Shown: positions 36,758-46,188, numbered from the stretch's first letter. The stretch is DNA of 64,000 bases from Pseudoalteromonas luteoviolacea NCIMB 1944 (GCF_001625565.1 NZ_AUXS01000016.1:310001-374000), one strand, 5' to 3'. Translations and numbers: made by a program. The notes: a model not told the origin generated them from the sequence alone.

Positions 36758-36845
36758 CTAACGCTCGCCGTAAACGGCACAAAATAGCAGGCTAAAATTG
36801 TCGACGAAGGAGCACAAGCCTGCTGTGTTTGTGGCCTTTTTAGGC
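36758..36845 (-). other. attC site
   Basis: Inner arms AGCAGGCT and AGCCTGCT around a loop containing GTCGACGAAGGAGCACA. Outer ends are CTAACGC and TTTTTAGGC. It lies between the 116-aa and 177-aa cassettes. Confidence 0.8.
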
Positions 36846-36846
36846 A

Positions 36847-37380
36847 TCAAAATGCTAATATTCTAGAAAAGCTATATAACAATTTACCTTCACAGCATTC
36901 ATGATTATTTGAAATAAATTGAGCTGTCCATCCCTTTGTACCACTTGAACCAATTTTAAATTTAGTTAGCTGGTTATATAACTGCTCTAAGTTTAATTCT
37001 TGGAACGAAGATAGCCTTTCTTCCAAGTCTGTCGTACACCCCGATGAAGGTATATTTACATTTGCGTTGTAAATAGCATCAATTCTCTTAGGCTGGTAAG
37101 TATCAAATTTTGCAACCAGCTCAGGGTTATTTTCTATAAACGATTCCAACTCGTCTTTTTCATCAGAATCCAAATGAGAAACAAACGCTAAATCACAACA
37201 TTCAGTTGAAAAGGAGCGCTTGTAAGAGTCGTTTACAAAACGTGAAGAGAAAACAATAGTTCTGGTTTTACAGCTTTGGCTTTGAATATCGAAATCACTT
37301 AGCTCTAGAATTCGGTGAACTCTCCATATTCCTGAGCCATAACTTCTGACCCAATCTCCTATCTTAATGTTTTTTACCAT
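36847..37380 (-). CDS. Cassette protein, unknown
   Basis: 177 residues, soluble, not recognised. The N-terminus has KIGDWVRSYGSGIWRVHRIL, a small SH3-like beta-barrel pattern. There are several Cys (QSQSC, ECCDL, SGCTT, HECCEG), which could bind a metal or form disulfides. The gene stops 1 bp before its attC. Confidence 0.55.
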   Translation of the reverse strand: MVKNIKIGDWVRSYGSGIWRVHRILELSDFDIQSQSCKTRTIVFSSRFVNDSYKRSFSTECCDLAFVSHLDSDEKDELESFIENNPELVAKFDTYQPKRIDAIYNANVNIPSSGCTTDLEERLSSFQELNLEQLYNQLTKFKIGSSGTKGWTAQFISNNHECCEGKLLYSFSRILAF

Positions 37381-37393
37381 ACTTGCCTGGATC

Positions 37394-37456
37394 CCTACGC
37401 CTCGTTATGAGGCTACAAAATGTTGGCTAAAATTTGTGAAGTACGAACAAGATAAC
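37394..37456 (-). other. attC site cut by a Y1-transposase remnant
   Basis: R' end CTACGCCTCGTTATGAGG and the inner arm TGTTGGCTAAAA are present, but the matching arm is lost where AAATAGGACAGGCAC begins. Confidence 0.6.
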
Positions 37457-37801
37457 AAATAGGACAGGCACTTTTCTTTTTACTAAGAGCATCACCGTTT
37501 AGGTGTCTATCAATGATTGACCTACCCTTGTATAACTTGTATCACCTCGTTATCTCGCCAATCCAGTGCTTTCAACCTATTCACTTTAACAACCAAGTTA
37601 TAGCGGTTACTCATAATGGCATATGCGGCTATTTCAATCGCAAATACACCGCTTAACAGCTTCATTCGCTCTACTAGCCATGTCCGTCTGTGGTCAAAGT
37701 TTTTACCTGTGTACTTATCCTCTCCATATAAAAAAGCACGGCGTACACACCGTGCTTTTATCATTTCTATTCAACTCAATCTCAAGCTGGATATTTAAAC
37801 A
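37457..37801 (-). mobile_element. Y1 transposase element remnant
   Basis: It begins AAATAGGACAGGCACTTTT and ends CTGGATATTTAAACAG, both shared with the remnant at 47691-48495. The 81-codon frame 37522-37764 (ARCVRRAFLYGEDKYTGKNF, then AYAIMSN) is the N-terminal part of a REP-associated tyrosine transposase. Its metal-binding HxH is read as MSNRYN, so it is inactive and truncated. Confidence 0.75.
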
Positions 37802-37892
37802 GAAGTAAAATAGCACGATTTAAGCAATAAGTTTGTGCCAGTCCTAAATAGTGACAAATTACTTTCTATATCGTATCCACCTATATATTACT

Positions 37893-38225
37893 CTAAAAAA
37901 GAACTTTATGAATTCGACACAAACCCGTAGCATTCTTACTTTTATCTGTTTGTATAGTAACTGTACCGCCAGACACCTTTGATGTAAGTAAGCCGCTATA
38001 AACGATATCTTTGTTTGAAGCGTTATGTTGTAAATAATAAGTCAGACCACAACCGCTTGGCGTTGCGGAGCCACTCCCTAAAGTAACCCAGACTCCATAC
38101 GGGTCACTGCCATTGGCCCATACTTGAATATTACTGATTTTTCCAGATGCATTGGCCCATGTACTCGCTTTAGTACCAAAAGAAATAGCTCCAATGAGTA
38201 ACCCAATAAAGAGAATTGTTTTCAT
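37893..38225 (-). CDS. Small secreted protein, unknown
   Basis: 110 residues from ATG 38225 (AGGAC 6 bases upstream). Signal peptide MKTILFIGLLIGAISFGTKA. The rest is a small beta-rich domain with two Cys (PSGCGLTYY, TGLCRIHK), similar in type to small Asn/Trp-containing cassette proteins. The upstream lipoprotein gene ends 1 bp before this gene, so they are co-transcribed. Confidence 0.6.
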   Translation of the reverse strand: MKTILFIGLLIGAISFGTKASTWANASGKISNIQVWANGSDPYGVWVTLGSGSATPSGCGLTYYLQHNASNKDIVYSGLLTSKVSGGTVTIQTDKSKNATGLCRIHKVLF

Positions 38226-38226
38226 A

Positions 38227-38721
38227 TTACAGTCCTGTTTTAAGTTTTTTTTCGAGGCTTTGCCAGAAAGCATCTGACGTTTTTAAATCATCGAACTTGA
38301 TTGTTTCTAGTTCAATAGAAACAAAGTCAATGTCACTATTATCTTCCACTTTAATAACCAAGCTTGTGTTTACCAAATTTTCATCTCTTTGTGCAGCCGT
38401 GAAATCAAGCTGTGACAAGCTAAAACTTTCAGCGTTTGGAAAATATCCGTTTAGTAGAAAAGAAATATTTTTAATATATTTGGCTTTATGTATTTCAATT
38501 TGTTGATGAAAGTCTTTAGCTATACCTATATCTATTGCTACACCTACACCAATTCCCATAGCACCAAGAGAGCCAACCAACATAGGCCCGGCATTTGTTC
38601 CCTTTCCTGTATATGACGCCTCAGGAATTTCCGGGCTAAGGGGTGCTGTAGCTCTTGAGCTAGAACAACCTGTAATTACGAAAATTACGGTAGATAAAAT
38701 TAATAAAATTCTTATATTCAT
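38227..38721 (-). CDS. Lipoprotein, unknown
   Basis: 164 residues. Lipoprotein signal ending VITGC (lipid Cys19). After a short linker it has a Gly-rich hydrophobic segment (GPMLVGSLGAMGIGVGVAID), which may lie in the membrane or form a helical hairpin, then an alpha/beta domain. First gene of a two-gene operon with the small secreted protein. No attC is seen to either side, so it may be an old cassette or chromosomal. Confidence 0.6.
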   Translation of the reverse strand: MNIRILLILSTVIFVITGCSSSRATAPLSPEIPEASYTGKGTNAGPMLVGSLGAMGIGVGVAIDIGIAKDFHQQIEIHKAKYIKNISFLLNGYFPNAESFSLSQLDFTAAQRDENLVNTSLVIKVEDNSDIDFVSIELETIKFDDLKTSDAFWQSLEKKLKTGL

Positions 38722-39069
38722 GCTAACAATTACCGATAAAGGCTTTTGAAATCCAGATTAAAATAAAATTTAAGGCTGTTTTAAGTATTTAAAATCAGCT
38801 AAAACCAGTCCTTTAAGCAGAGTTGTAATTTCAAACTACACATAACCATTAAAAGGAACTTAATTCAAAAAATAAAAACAATGGAAGTATACACTTATTG
38901 TTGTTTTATTAAAACTATTCTCAGCAACCAAATTAGGTTACATTAATTCTCTGCTAAAATAGCTCGCATATTTTAGCTAACCAATATTGTGTTTATAGAC
39001 TTGAAGCATAAACGCATCTGGGGGCCGTGTTGTTTATAAGCTAATGCTAGCATTAACTCTGATTTATTA
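38722..39069. other. Intergenic region
   Basis: No gene is seen. A short inverted repeat with AGCTCGCATATTTTAGCTAA near 38970 resembles the inner part of an attC but lacks the outer sites. Confidence 0.3.
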
Positions 39070-39357
39070 GTTTAAGACTTGGTGAAAGTTGGAAATTAAT
39101 GTTAATGCAATCAAAGTGCATGTACTGGAAATATGTCGTAAACATGGGGGTACATTTTATAAGTGGCGTTCTAAATATGGTCCTCTGATGTAAAGATTTA
39201 AAAGAGCTTGAATTTGAAAACCGCAAGCTAAAAGATATGTTTGCGACCCTCCGTTTAAAACACTCGATGCTTGAGGAAACCACCTCAAAAAAGGCGTAAA
39301 AACAATTAGACGCAGAGCTTGGGTCGAGCACTTACGAGCACGGTTTGAAGTAAGCGC
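39070..39357 (+). pseudogene. IS3-family transposase remnant
   Basis: Plus-strand frames give ICRKHGGTFYKWRSKYG, then after a shift LKELEFENRKLKDMFATLRL, then TTSKKA and a stop, followed by KTIRRRAWVEHLRARFEVS. These are the OrfA helix-turn-helix/leucine-zipper and the OrfB start of an IS3 element. Both are frameshifted and truncated. Confidence 0.75.
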
Positions 39358-39366
39358 GGCATTTGC

Positions 39367-39603
39367 TTATGATGCAGCTCTAATAATTTATAAACCTTAT
39401 TAATGTCATCTGATTCAAATTTCATGTAGCCACCTACAGATGAGGTAGTATCAATGACATCCTTACTTCCAATTTGGAGTCTAGTGCTAATTTCGCTTCC
39501 ACCATTGAACATACCACTTTGGGTGCGATAGTAATGAAATACTCCCATTGCTCGGGACTGTGGGAGTATCCGCGTTATTATGAATAAATAAAATATACTC
39601 CAT
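39367..39603 (-). pseudogene. YCII-like cassette gene, doubly frameshifted
   Basis: Start with AGGAGA 6 bases before ATG. The frame 1 start MEYILFIHNNADTPTVP, frame 2 EQWEYFITIA and frame 3 SGMFNGGSEISTRLQIGSK together give one coherent YCII-domain protein. Two single-base changes have therefore broken it. The 3' end is cut by the IS3 fragment at about 39367. Confidence 0.75.
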
Positions 39604-39623
39604 GGTTTATCTCCTGAGAAACT

Positions 39624-39719
39624 TAACGCTGCAATAAGCGGTGAGTAACAGTTGGCTAAATGTGGAACGAAGCGGAACCGAGCCAATTGTTACGAATCCG
39701 GCTTAATTACTTTGTTAAA
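39624..39719 (-). other. attC site
   Basis: R' TAACGCTGC, arms AGTTGGCT and AGCCAATT, R'' TTTGTTAAA. Downstream of the amidohydrolase cassette. Confidence 0.8.
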
Positions 39720-39773
39720 CGGCACATTTCTATGCACACAAGAATATTAACTTACCAGTGGTCTCTGCAAAAA

Positions 39774-41120
39774 CTACGACTTGTCATCGTTAAAACTATT
39801 TTGTACCACGATGTTTCCATTTTTGACCACAAGAGAAATACTCTGTGTATTCATAATATCCTCGCTCGGTGAGGCATTTAAGATAACAAAATTGGCCTTA
39901 TCGCCTTCATTGACACCACTTTTAATACCCATAAAGTTGGCAGAGTAAGATGTTGCTGAAGCAATCGCTTGGTGAGGTGTCATACCCGCATCAACTAGAA
40001 GTTTCATCTCTCTATGAACAGAATAACCTTGAATAGTGTTCCAATTCCCCGAGTCCGTGCCTACAAGAACCCTAACACCAGCATTAATCATTGCGTTGAC
40101 TGAAGAAAAAGTGACAGAATTTCGCTCTCTAAATTTAGCCTGCTTACTCTTATATTTAGCAATTAGATCTGCGTGGCGATAGGCTGATATTAAAGCATCT
40201 GGAACAAGTTCCTTGATTAAAGGGGCATCTAACACCGTTGGGTCAAATAAATAATTAACGAAATCTGTATGAATGGTTAATGTGGGTATCATCACAATTC
40301 CGGCTTTCGCCATAAGGGCTGGTATGTCCTTTGGAATTTCACCGCGTGGTACATGGGTGACAGCTGAAGCACCAACTTCTATCGCATCTCTAATATCTTG
40401 CCAGGTTTTAATGTGAACAATAGATTTGATACCAAACTGCTTAGATGTTTTAACTAATTGCGCAAATACTTCTTTTGAAATCGAAGGTTGATCGTCAGAA
40501 GGTTGATAAACAATTTTTATCACATCAGGGTCCTGGGTCGCTAACTCGGTCATCTCTCTTACTGCATCCGCAACAGATGTCACCGTTCTTGTAGCAATAC
40601 CATATTCGGAACAATGGCCTTTAGGTGCTGTAAAACAAGTCAGGCTAGCATATATATCTGCCCCCAGAAATTCCCCATTTCGTTGCTTAGTTCTAACATT
40701 AATAAGACTTTGTTCATCACCGAATAAGTCAACAAAGCCAGTGACTCCTGCTTTCAATACTCTTTCTGAAACAGCCTGTGTGCCCGGTGCATCGTTCTTA
40801 GAATAAGGTATAAAGTTTCCAAACGAATGGGTGTGCATGTCAATAAGGCCCGGGATCCCCCATTTTCCCTGCAGATCGATTTTTTCCCCTGGAAAGTCGT
40901 CAGGTAAAGTCTCTGTTTTGGTGAAAACAGTCCCATCTCTAACAACAATAACCTTGTTTTCAAAACCATTCTTTGGATCAAAAAAGTGTCCATTTACATA
41001 AGCGGTATCTTGTACAGAATAAACATTTTGGTTGGTTTCAATCTGGCCTAATGAGCAGCCAAACAACAATACTGAAAAAAGTATAATCGTTAAATACTTT
41101 AGGTTAATGGGTAAAAACAT
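39774..41120 (-). CDS. Amidohydrolase lipoprotein (cassette)
   Basis: 448 residues from ATG 41120 (GGAG 9 bases upstream). Lipoprotein signal MFLPINLKYLTIILFSVLLF with lipid Cys in FGCSLG. The amidohydrolase TIM barrel has the metal HxH in GLIDMHTHSFG, later His in IVHIKTW and THVPRGE, and the Asp in VGTDSGNW. Such enzymes hydrolyse amide bonds in peptides or lactams (imidazolonepropionase/prolidase-like group). At nearly 1.5 kb the cassette is large. Intact, so probably the most recently selected cassette here. Confidence 0.85.
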   Translation of the reverse strand: MFLPINLKYLTIILFSVLLFGCSLGQIETNQNVYSVQDTAYVNGHFFDPKNGFENKVIVVRDGTVFTKTETLPDDFPGEKIDLQGKWGIPGLIDMHTHSFGNFIPYSKNDAPGTQAVSERVLKAGVTGFVDLFGDEQSLINVRTKQRNGEFLGADIYASLTCFTAPKGHCSEYGIATRTVTSVADAVREMTELATQDPDVIKIVYQPSDDQPSISKEVFAQLVKTSKQFGIKSIVHIKTWQDIRDAIEVGASAVTHVPRGEIPKDIPALMAKAGIVMIPTLTIHTDFVNYLFDPTVLDAPLIKELVPDALISAYRHADLIAKYKSKQAKFRERNSVTFSSVNAMINAGVRVLVGTDSGNWNTIQGYSVHREMKLLVDAGMTPHQAIASATSYSANFMGIKSGVNEGDKANFVILNASPSEDIMNTQSISLVVKNGNIVVQNSFNDDKS

Positions 41121-41202
41121 GTCTAAAACTCCATGATCATGTAAACACAATTTTTTTGTAATTATTTTTATACCAAGGCTAGGAATTACGCGCCGTGATG
41201 TT

Positions 41203-41302
41203 TAACGCCACGCACAGCGGCTGGAAAATCTGGCGGTTTTTGTGCTACGTAGCTGCACAAAAAATGACAGGTTTGACAGTCCGTTGCTGCGCCTTGTTAT
41301 GC
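41203..41302 (-). other. attC site
   Basis: R' TAACGCC and R'' GCGCCTTGTTATGC. A central hairpin of about 12-bp arms (TTTTTGTGC / GCACAAAAA) lies between them. Different inner sequence from the left attC sites, so it is a different type. Confidence 0.75.
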
Positions 41303-41304
41303 TG

Positions 41305-41600
41305 TTATTGCTCAAGTATTGCATATACCAACTCGTTAATTTGAAACAGATCTGACTCGGTGAAACCTGTCTTCAGCTCAATTCTCTTGATAGCAGCGCC
41401 ATTGTAGTTGCCCTAGGCTTGATCAGATGTTGCAAAAATCCACCCTGCAAGCTCTTTTTCAATGATATCTGATCCTGATAAATGTGCTGATACAGCCTCT
41501 AACGCTGAAATTAATTTGGATATTTACCAAATCTCGAAGTGTAACCAACCCCCTCGAGAGCATGATATTGAATAATTTCCTTAACCTCTTTGTATTCCAT
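41305..41600 (-). pseudogene. First cassette gene, degraded
   Basis: Reading MEYKEVKEIIQYHALEGVG from 41600, a 1-base shift near 41520 and an internal TAG interrupt a protein of about 95 residues that ends YAILEQ. Next to attI, so the last to enter in a classical array. Confidence 0.65.
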
Positions 41601-41840
41601 AATCTCTTAGTGCATAACAATTTTATAGTTCACGCGTCGCGCATCTTTCTGCCGATGTCACGCTCATATATTTAATAAATCTACTTTTTAAAATAACGTA
41701 ATGCATTACCAACTATAAATATTTTACTGGTGATAAAGATATTCAGAAAAAAGAAAATGCGCTCGGTGCTCATTTTCTTGAATACGGGAGCAGAATAGTC
41801 AGAACTGTATATTTACATAGTCACCCTTATTGATGATGAC
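41601..41840. other. attI region of the integron
   Basis: The junction sequence TTGTTATGCACT (minus strand, about 41609-41620) has a GTTATGC core next to the first cassette, about 220 bp from the integrase start, as usual for attI. Identification is by position and core only. Confidence 0.55.
41805..41820. promoter_or_regulatory. LexA-like box upstream of intI pseudogene
   Basis: CTGTATATTTACATAG differs at one key base from CTGTN8ACAG (ACAT for ACAG). It lies 20 bp before the integrase start, the place of the SOS box in many integrons. Confidence 0.6.
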
Positions 41841-42390
41841 ATGAAAACACGCTCCCCACTTTTAAATTATATCGCTGATTATATGTTGGTACGTCAGCAT
41901 TCATTACGCGCCGTAGAAACGTACCTAAAATGGATTGCATCTTATATCCATTTTCATAACAAGCGTCACCCCGCTTCAATGGGGGACAACGAGGTCGAGT
42001 ACTACCTAGAGCATTTAACAAGAGTTGCACCATGAACACAAGCCACGGCACTCATTTCATTATTATTTTTATAAAAACATATAATAAAAAAGAACTGTCG
42101 CTAAACTTAAATTTTGCCCACAGAAAAAACAAGCAAAACTATCTGTCGTTATGACACCAGAAGAAGTTAAGCTGCTTATAACTCATTTAACTAAGCGTTA
42201 TTGCCTTATTGCCTTATTGCAGGCCTTATATACGGAAGTGGTTTAAGAGTAATGAAAGCGGTACAATTAAGAGTGAAACAATATTGACTTTAATTGTAAG
42301 TGCATTCAAGTATGGAATAGCAAAGGCAATAAGCACCCTATTGTAACGCTATCTACTGAACCAATACCTATTCATATAAATAAATTATAC
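41841..42390 (+). pseudogene. intI: Integron integrase pseudogene (IntI)
   Basis: The first 64 codons read MKTRSPLLNYIADYMLVRQH and end LTRVAP before a stop. Other frames continue the protein: KHIIKK, LTHLTKRYY-like, LIYGSGLRVMKAVQLRV (box I Arg region), VWNSKGNKHPIVTL (start of the IntI extra region). At least four frameshifts or stops occur, and the second catalytic half (HxLRH, Tyr) is absent. The gene is divergent from the cassettes, as expected for an integrase. Confidence 0.85.
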
Positions 42391-42859
42391 ATATTGATAA
42401 CTTTCTAAAACTTGAATTAAATAATTCGGAATACGCTGACGCAACAGACGGTATTTCTCTTATTAAATAACGCATGAGGGCAAGTTCGAAGAGTTTATCT
42501 GTCTCGGTGCGAGCTTGGCGGTTGCCCTTGCGATGATGCTTTGGGATCAAAGCATGAATGTCTTCCTCGGCTTTAATATAGTCAGCATGCCACCCAGCAA
42601 CAGTGCGCCACTTTGGCTTTTCTTGCCCTTGAAATTCAGGCATTTCATCCAGTAATGGCGTTAAATTTTTTTGTGTCCAACCACCAATTAAACGCTGTTT
42701 GAGCCACTTGATATATTTAAGTCGAGCAAGTGTAGCTGCCTGCACTTCCTCTGGTAGTGACTCTAAATCGCGAGGTTGAGGGTTAGGCTCTTCCGCTTTA
42801 GCGGTTTCAACTAACTTTTGGGGTTCTTCCTCAACGTTAAACTCGTCTTCAAACTCCAT
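42368..42859 (-). pseudogene. TnsB-type transposase, N-terminal stub
   Basis: 163 residues. Only the N-terminal DNA-binding part remains: WRTVAGWHADYIKAEEDIHA followed by LIPKHHRKGNRQARTE. The catalytic DDE domain is missing. It starts inside the end of the tnsA gene (11-bp overlap). The natural product would be about 600 residues. The right limit is inside the integrase pseudogene, so the integron integration or a deletion cut it at about 42400. Confidence 0.8.
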
Positions 42860-43484
42860 CAGCCCAAATCACCGACTCTAAAGTAAGTTCTGTGTTTAAG
42901 TCTGAATTAACACTGCCTAAAGACAATAAACGATATACCGAGGCAAGTACCTCACCGATGGAGGCTTTTAGGGTCATTACCAAATCTTGAATAGTAAGCT
43001 TTTGCCATTGGTTAAGTAGCTGAATGATGGAGAGTTGGAGGTCTGTTAAAGACTGAAACCCCGAGTAACGATGAAGCAACTTTAAGTTGTCTAAGGTTGG
43101 ATAAACACGAATTTGCTTGTCGGTAACTAATATCAGTTCAATACCTAATTGCTCTTTGGCAACTAACTGTTTTTGCGCAAAGCGTGCCCTAAATTCAGGG
43201 TTTGATATTTTACTAAAGGGTTTAACTTCAATAAGTTTTTGCGGCTTCTCATGATGAGTAATCAAAAAATCAGGAGTGTACGCGCAAACCTTGCCATTGA
43301 ATTCATATCCAAATACTAACGGTTGAGCCTCAAAAGCTTTTATTTCACGAGAGTATTCAAAGTGAAAACACGCATCGAACTCTAAGGATGATTCAACTAA
43401 GCAAGTGGCTTTGTTCTTTTGACTTGCAAACTTATAGAGATTTTTGACTCTGGAGTGCTTTAGTTTACGCCTGATCATAACCAT
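42849..43484 (-). CDS. tnsA: TnsA-type transposon endonuclease
   Basis: 211 residues from ATG 43484. The PD-(D/E)XK-like core shows Glu31/Glu35, PDFLI with Asp72 and LIEVKPF with Lys88, matching TnsA of Tn7. A C-terminal domain of about 90 residues follows. In Tn7 it cuts the 5' strands at the transposon ends while TnsB cuts the 3' strands. The partner here is truncated, so transposition is unlikely. The start lacks a ribosome site; a GTG one codon earlier is an alternative. Confidence 0.8.
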   Translation of the reverse strand: MVMIRRKLKHSRVKNLYKFASQKNKATCLVESSLEFDACFHFEYSREIKAFEAQPLVFGYEFNGKVCAYTPDFLITHHEKPQKLIEVKPFSKISNPEFRARFAQKQLVAKEQLGIELILVTDKQIRVYPTLDNLKLLHRYSGFQSLTDLQLSIIQLLNQWQKLTIQDLVMTLKASIGEVLASVYRLLSLGSVNSDLNTELTLESVIWADGV

Positions 43485-43765
43485 CACCGAATATACGAGA
43501 CGATTTAAAAGTAGGCTATGCAGGGATTATAATTCAATTTTTATGCGGGGTTTTACTACAAATTTGCAGACTTACAAATTTATAGTGGAAAGTGTACTAA
43601 ATATAGAATACACAAATAAAACAATGAGATATAGCAATGAAAAATTAGTAGTCAAAAAAGGAAGTCACTTACATAACATTTCAACTGTATCAAGCATTTT
43701 GACTTGCTATATACTAATACCGAAAGTTTGGGGAATAAGCACCTAAAAATTTCTATCGAGGCTTG
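43485..43765. other. Region upstream of tnsA; expected transposon end
   Basis: In Tn7-like elements the end and TnsB-binding sites lie upstream of tnsA. No clear short repeat is seen here. A+T-rich. Confidence 0.35.
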
Positions 43766-45323
43766 TTATTGCCAGCCCCATTTCAGTCGATCATAAAGTG
43801 CAGCTAGCTTTCTAAAACTACTTGCGTAGCTAGAGTTTTCATAATCAAATTTGTCTTCATTCTCAATTAAAAATTGATGTAATAAATCAACGTTAATTTT
43901 ATCTAGACTTAGAAATGGAATGTATGCTGCGGCATTTTCAGGTGTACAAGCCTCAAGGATCTGTTCCATATTCATATGCCTATAATTCCTAAAATATGGC
44001 TTTGAGTATGAGTTCATTCGAAGTTTCTTAGGATCTCTAAATACAACTTTATCTAACATAAACTCTGAACTTTTGTAAGCCAGCTCGTCAGTAATACCAA
44101 TCTTGTGTAAATACATAAACACAGGAACATTTGGTGTTGATTTGCAAGATTTTGGCGCCACATGCCTTAGGATTTGTTCACCATCGTATTCTTTATTTTC
44201 GTGCAGTAAGTCCTCAAAAAGATCATTAGTATCAAGGCTTTCGTAGCCAATAGGAGATGGTCCAACTGACGCTTGCTGAGCAACTCCAACACCAACTAGA
44301 AATTCAACATCATCTTTTGATTCTATTTCATCAATATCAACCACGCATATTTTTTTCTCCGGCTCAGAAGACTGTACCAATTCGTATAATTGCTCCTTGC
44401 AATATCTAAGCACTCTTGCTGGTATTTTTCTCTTTGTAGAATGTATTGCCTTATAAACTGGAAGAAAATCATTTGTTTTGACTAATACTAGCGGTATTTG
44501 AATTCCTTCAATGGTCAAGTAAGTATCGGATATGTTAGGTTCTTCCCCCTCTGATAGTCGCTGAATAAATATTAAATTCTTTCGAAGTTGTTCTATATTC
44601 TCTCTTCCTATACAACCAGATATTGCCTTAAGTAGGCTACTAATATTCTCATCAGAAATTGAATACCCTATAAATACTACTGGGTGTTCAACAAACAAGG
44701 TAATTAATTTCGCTGCTAAATAAGTGTTTTTTAGATTAAATGAATCATAATCAGAATCGGTTAAAACCAAAGAGCTGGAACTTGTTGAACAGCCGTGAAT
44801 TTTATATATTTCACCTATTTCTTGCGGGTTAGAGAATAGGAGCTCTTCTTGTCCAATGTATGTTTTTCTATTCTGGGAATAGTTGCTCAATAAACATATC
44901 CCAGTTTGTAGTAATTACTCCATCAACATTTAAGTTTGAGAGTAGTTTTACTTCTTCCGCGTATTTAGACTCTTTAGCTATAGATTGATCTAATGTCGAT
45001 AGGTAATTACAAATCTCTATTCTAAGAGCTGATGTTTCATCTAAAATTTTTAATTTAAATCTCTCTACACTTTTTGAGTACTCAGCTTCACTCCACCAAT
45101 ATTCATTAAAGTCCTTAGCAAGCAGTGCCGCAACCTTAGGGTAATTACCATTAGCTGCTGACAAGTAATATTCGAAAGGCTTTCCTGTAATACAGAACTT
45201 GCTAAGTAGTCCTCTCCAGTCCTCTAAGCCCAAAAATCTCCTTGAAAACCCAGAACCTAAAAATAAAAAAGGCCCAGCAGAGCGGCTACGAAATATCTCA
45301 ACTAGCTTACTCTCTATATCCAT
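43766..45323 (-). pseudogene. SIR2-domain protein, frameshifted
   Basis: Two frames form one gene. The first (from ATG 45323, GAGAG upstream) ends ITTNWDMFIEQLFPE at a TAG; the second continues from RKTYIGQEELLF. The SIR2 NAD site reads FLFLGSGFSRR, TTNWD and YKIHGC in the second frame. A C-terminal region of about 250 residues is of unknown type. The shift is at about 44882, beside a run of five T's (minus-strand A5). It may be a mutation, a sequencing error or a programmed slip. SIR2 proteins of this type degrade NAD+ in phage defence. The upstream DUF3223 gene is 48 bp away. Confidence 0.8.
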
Positions 45324-45371
45324 ACTTACTCTCGTTATTTCCACTTAATTCAAAGGACGTTTAAAGCCCTG

Positions 45372-46025
45372 TTAGATTTTCAATCTACGTAGATTTGCTT
45401 TTGCACTAAGCAACTGCAAAGTCGCATTATTTTGATGATAATTACGCCACTCCTCTACCAAGCTAGGCTCCGCTACCTGCCCACGTTGATCTGTGTCATC
45501 GGGGCTAGGGTTTGTTAACGCAACAGACTCAATGTCTATTTGACGTTCACTGAGGAAGTTATTTAAAAGATTTTCAAATGAAGGGGTTAAGTAAGAAACA
45601 TGGCTATTGTCATAAGTCAACGTAACCCCGAGTATTGGGCACATATCAACTTCCTCTAACTGGGCTTTTTTATACGCCATAATCAATTTTTTAACCGCTC
45701 TCCTAAATGCCATTGAGATCACTGTTTTCCTAGATGCTGGTTGTATACAGTGCACCCAACTACAATCGATTTCAGTGCCATCTACTCTGTGTATATATAA
45801 ACATCGATTATTGTGAAAATCTCTTTGAACTTTAATATGATCTATCCCAACACCTTTCTTTTCCTCAAACTCAGAATGAAGCGTAAATAGAGATGCAAAA
45901 AAAAGCTCGTCCTCAACACTAAGTCGCTCACCTCCTTGATATTTATTTATCCTGAGACGTGCCTCTTCAATAGCTCTTTTCTTGGTTCTAAATTGGTATA
46001 CTCCAAAAGCAATCGGTTTTGCCAT
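45372..46025 (-). CDS. DUF3223 family protein
   Basis: 217 residues. The DUF3223 signature is present: an N-terminal strand, then LFTLHSEFEEKKGVGIDHI, then CLYIHRVDGTEIDCSWVHCI. The middle is basic and helical (RKTVISMAFRRAVKKLIMAY). A strong ribosome site (AAGGAG) is 6 bases before the ATG. DUF3223 genes often occur in defence islands. The gene precedes the SIR2 gene in the same direction, so the two may form one system. Confidence 0.75.
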   Translation of the reverse strand: MAKPIAFGVYQFRTKKRAIEEARLRINKYQGGERLSVEDELFFASLFTLHSEFEEKKGVGIDHIKVQRDFHNNRCLYIHRVDGTEIDCSWVHCIQPASRKTVISMAFRRAVKKLIMAYKKAQLEEVDMCPILGVTLTYDNSHVSYLTPSFENLLNNFLSERQIDIESVALTNPSPDDTDQRGQVAEPSLVEEWRNYHQNNATLQLLSAKANLRRLKI

Positions 46026-46094
46026 CTAACTCTCCTTGAAAAACTAACAATCTTAGTGAACGAGAACCTTGTAACTAAAAAGCCAAAAATAAAG

Positions 46095-46122
46095 AAAGCG
46101 AAGATCTGCTCCTCGCTTTTTC
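46095..46122. terminator. Possible bidirectional terminator
   Basis: Stem AAAGCGA / TCGCTTT with a T-run on the plus strand, between the tniA stub and the DUF3223 gene. Confidence 0.5.
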
Positions 46123-46188
46123 ACTTCATTTCTGCGTATTTTGAAGCCTATTCACCATCCATCTATAGCTGCATGGTTTTAGCTCACT

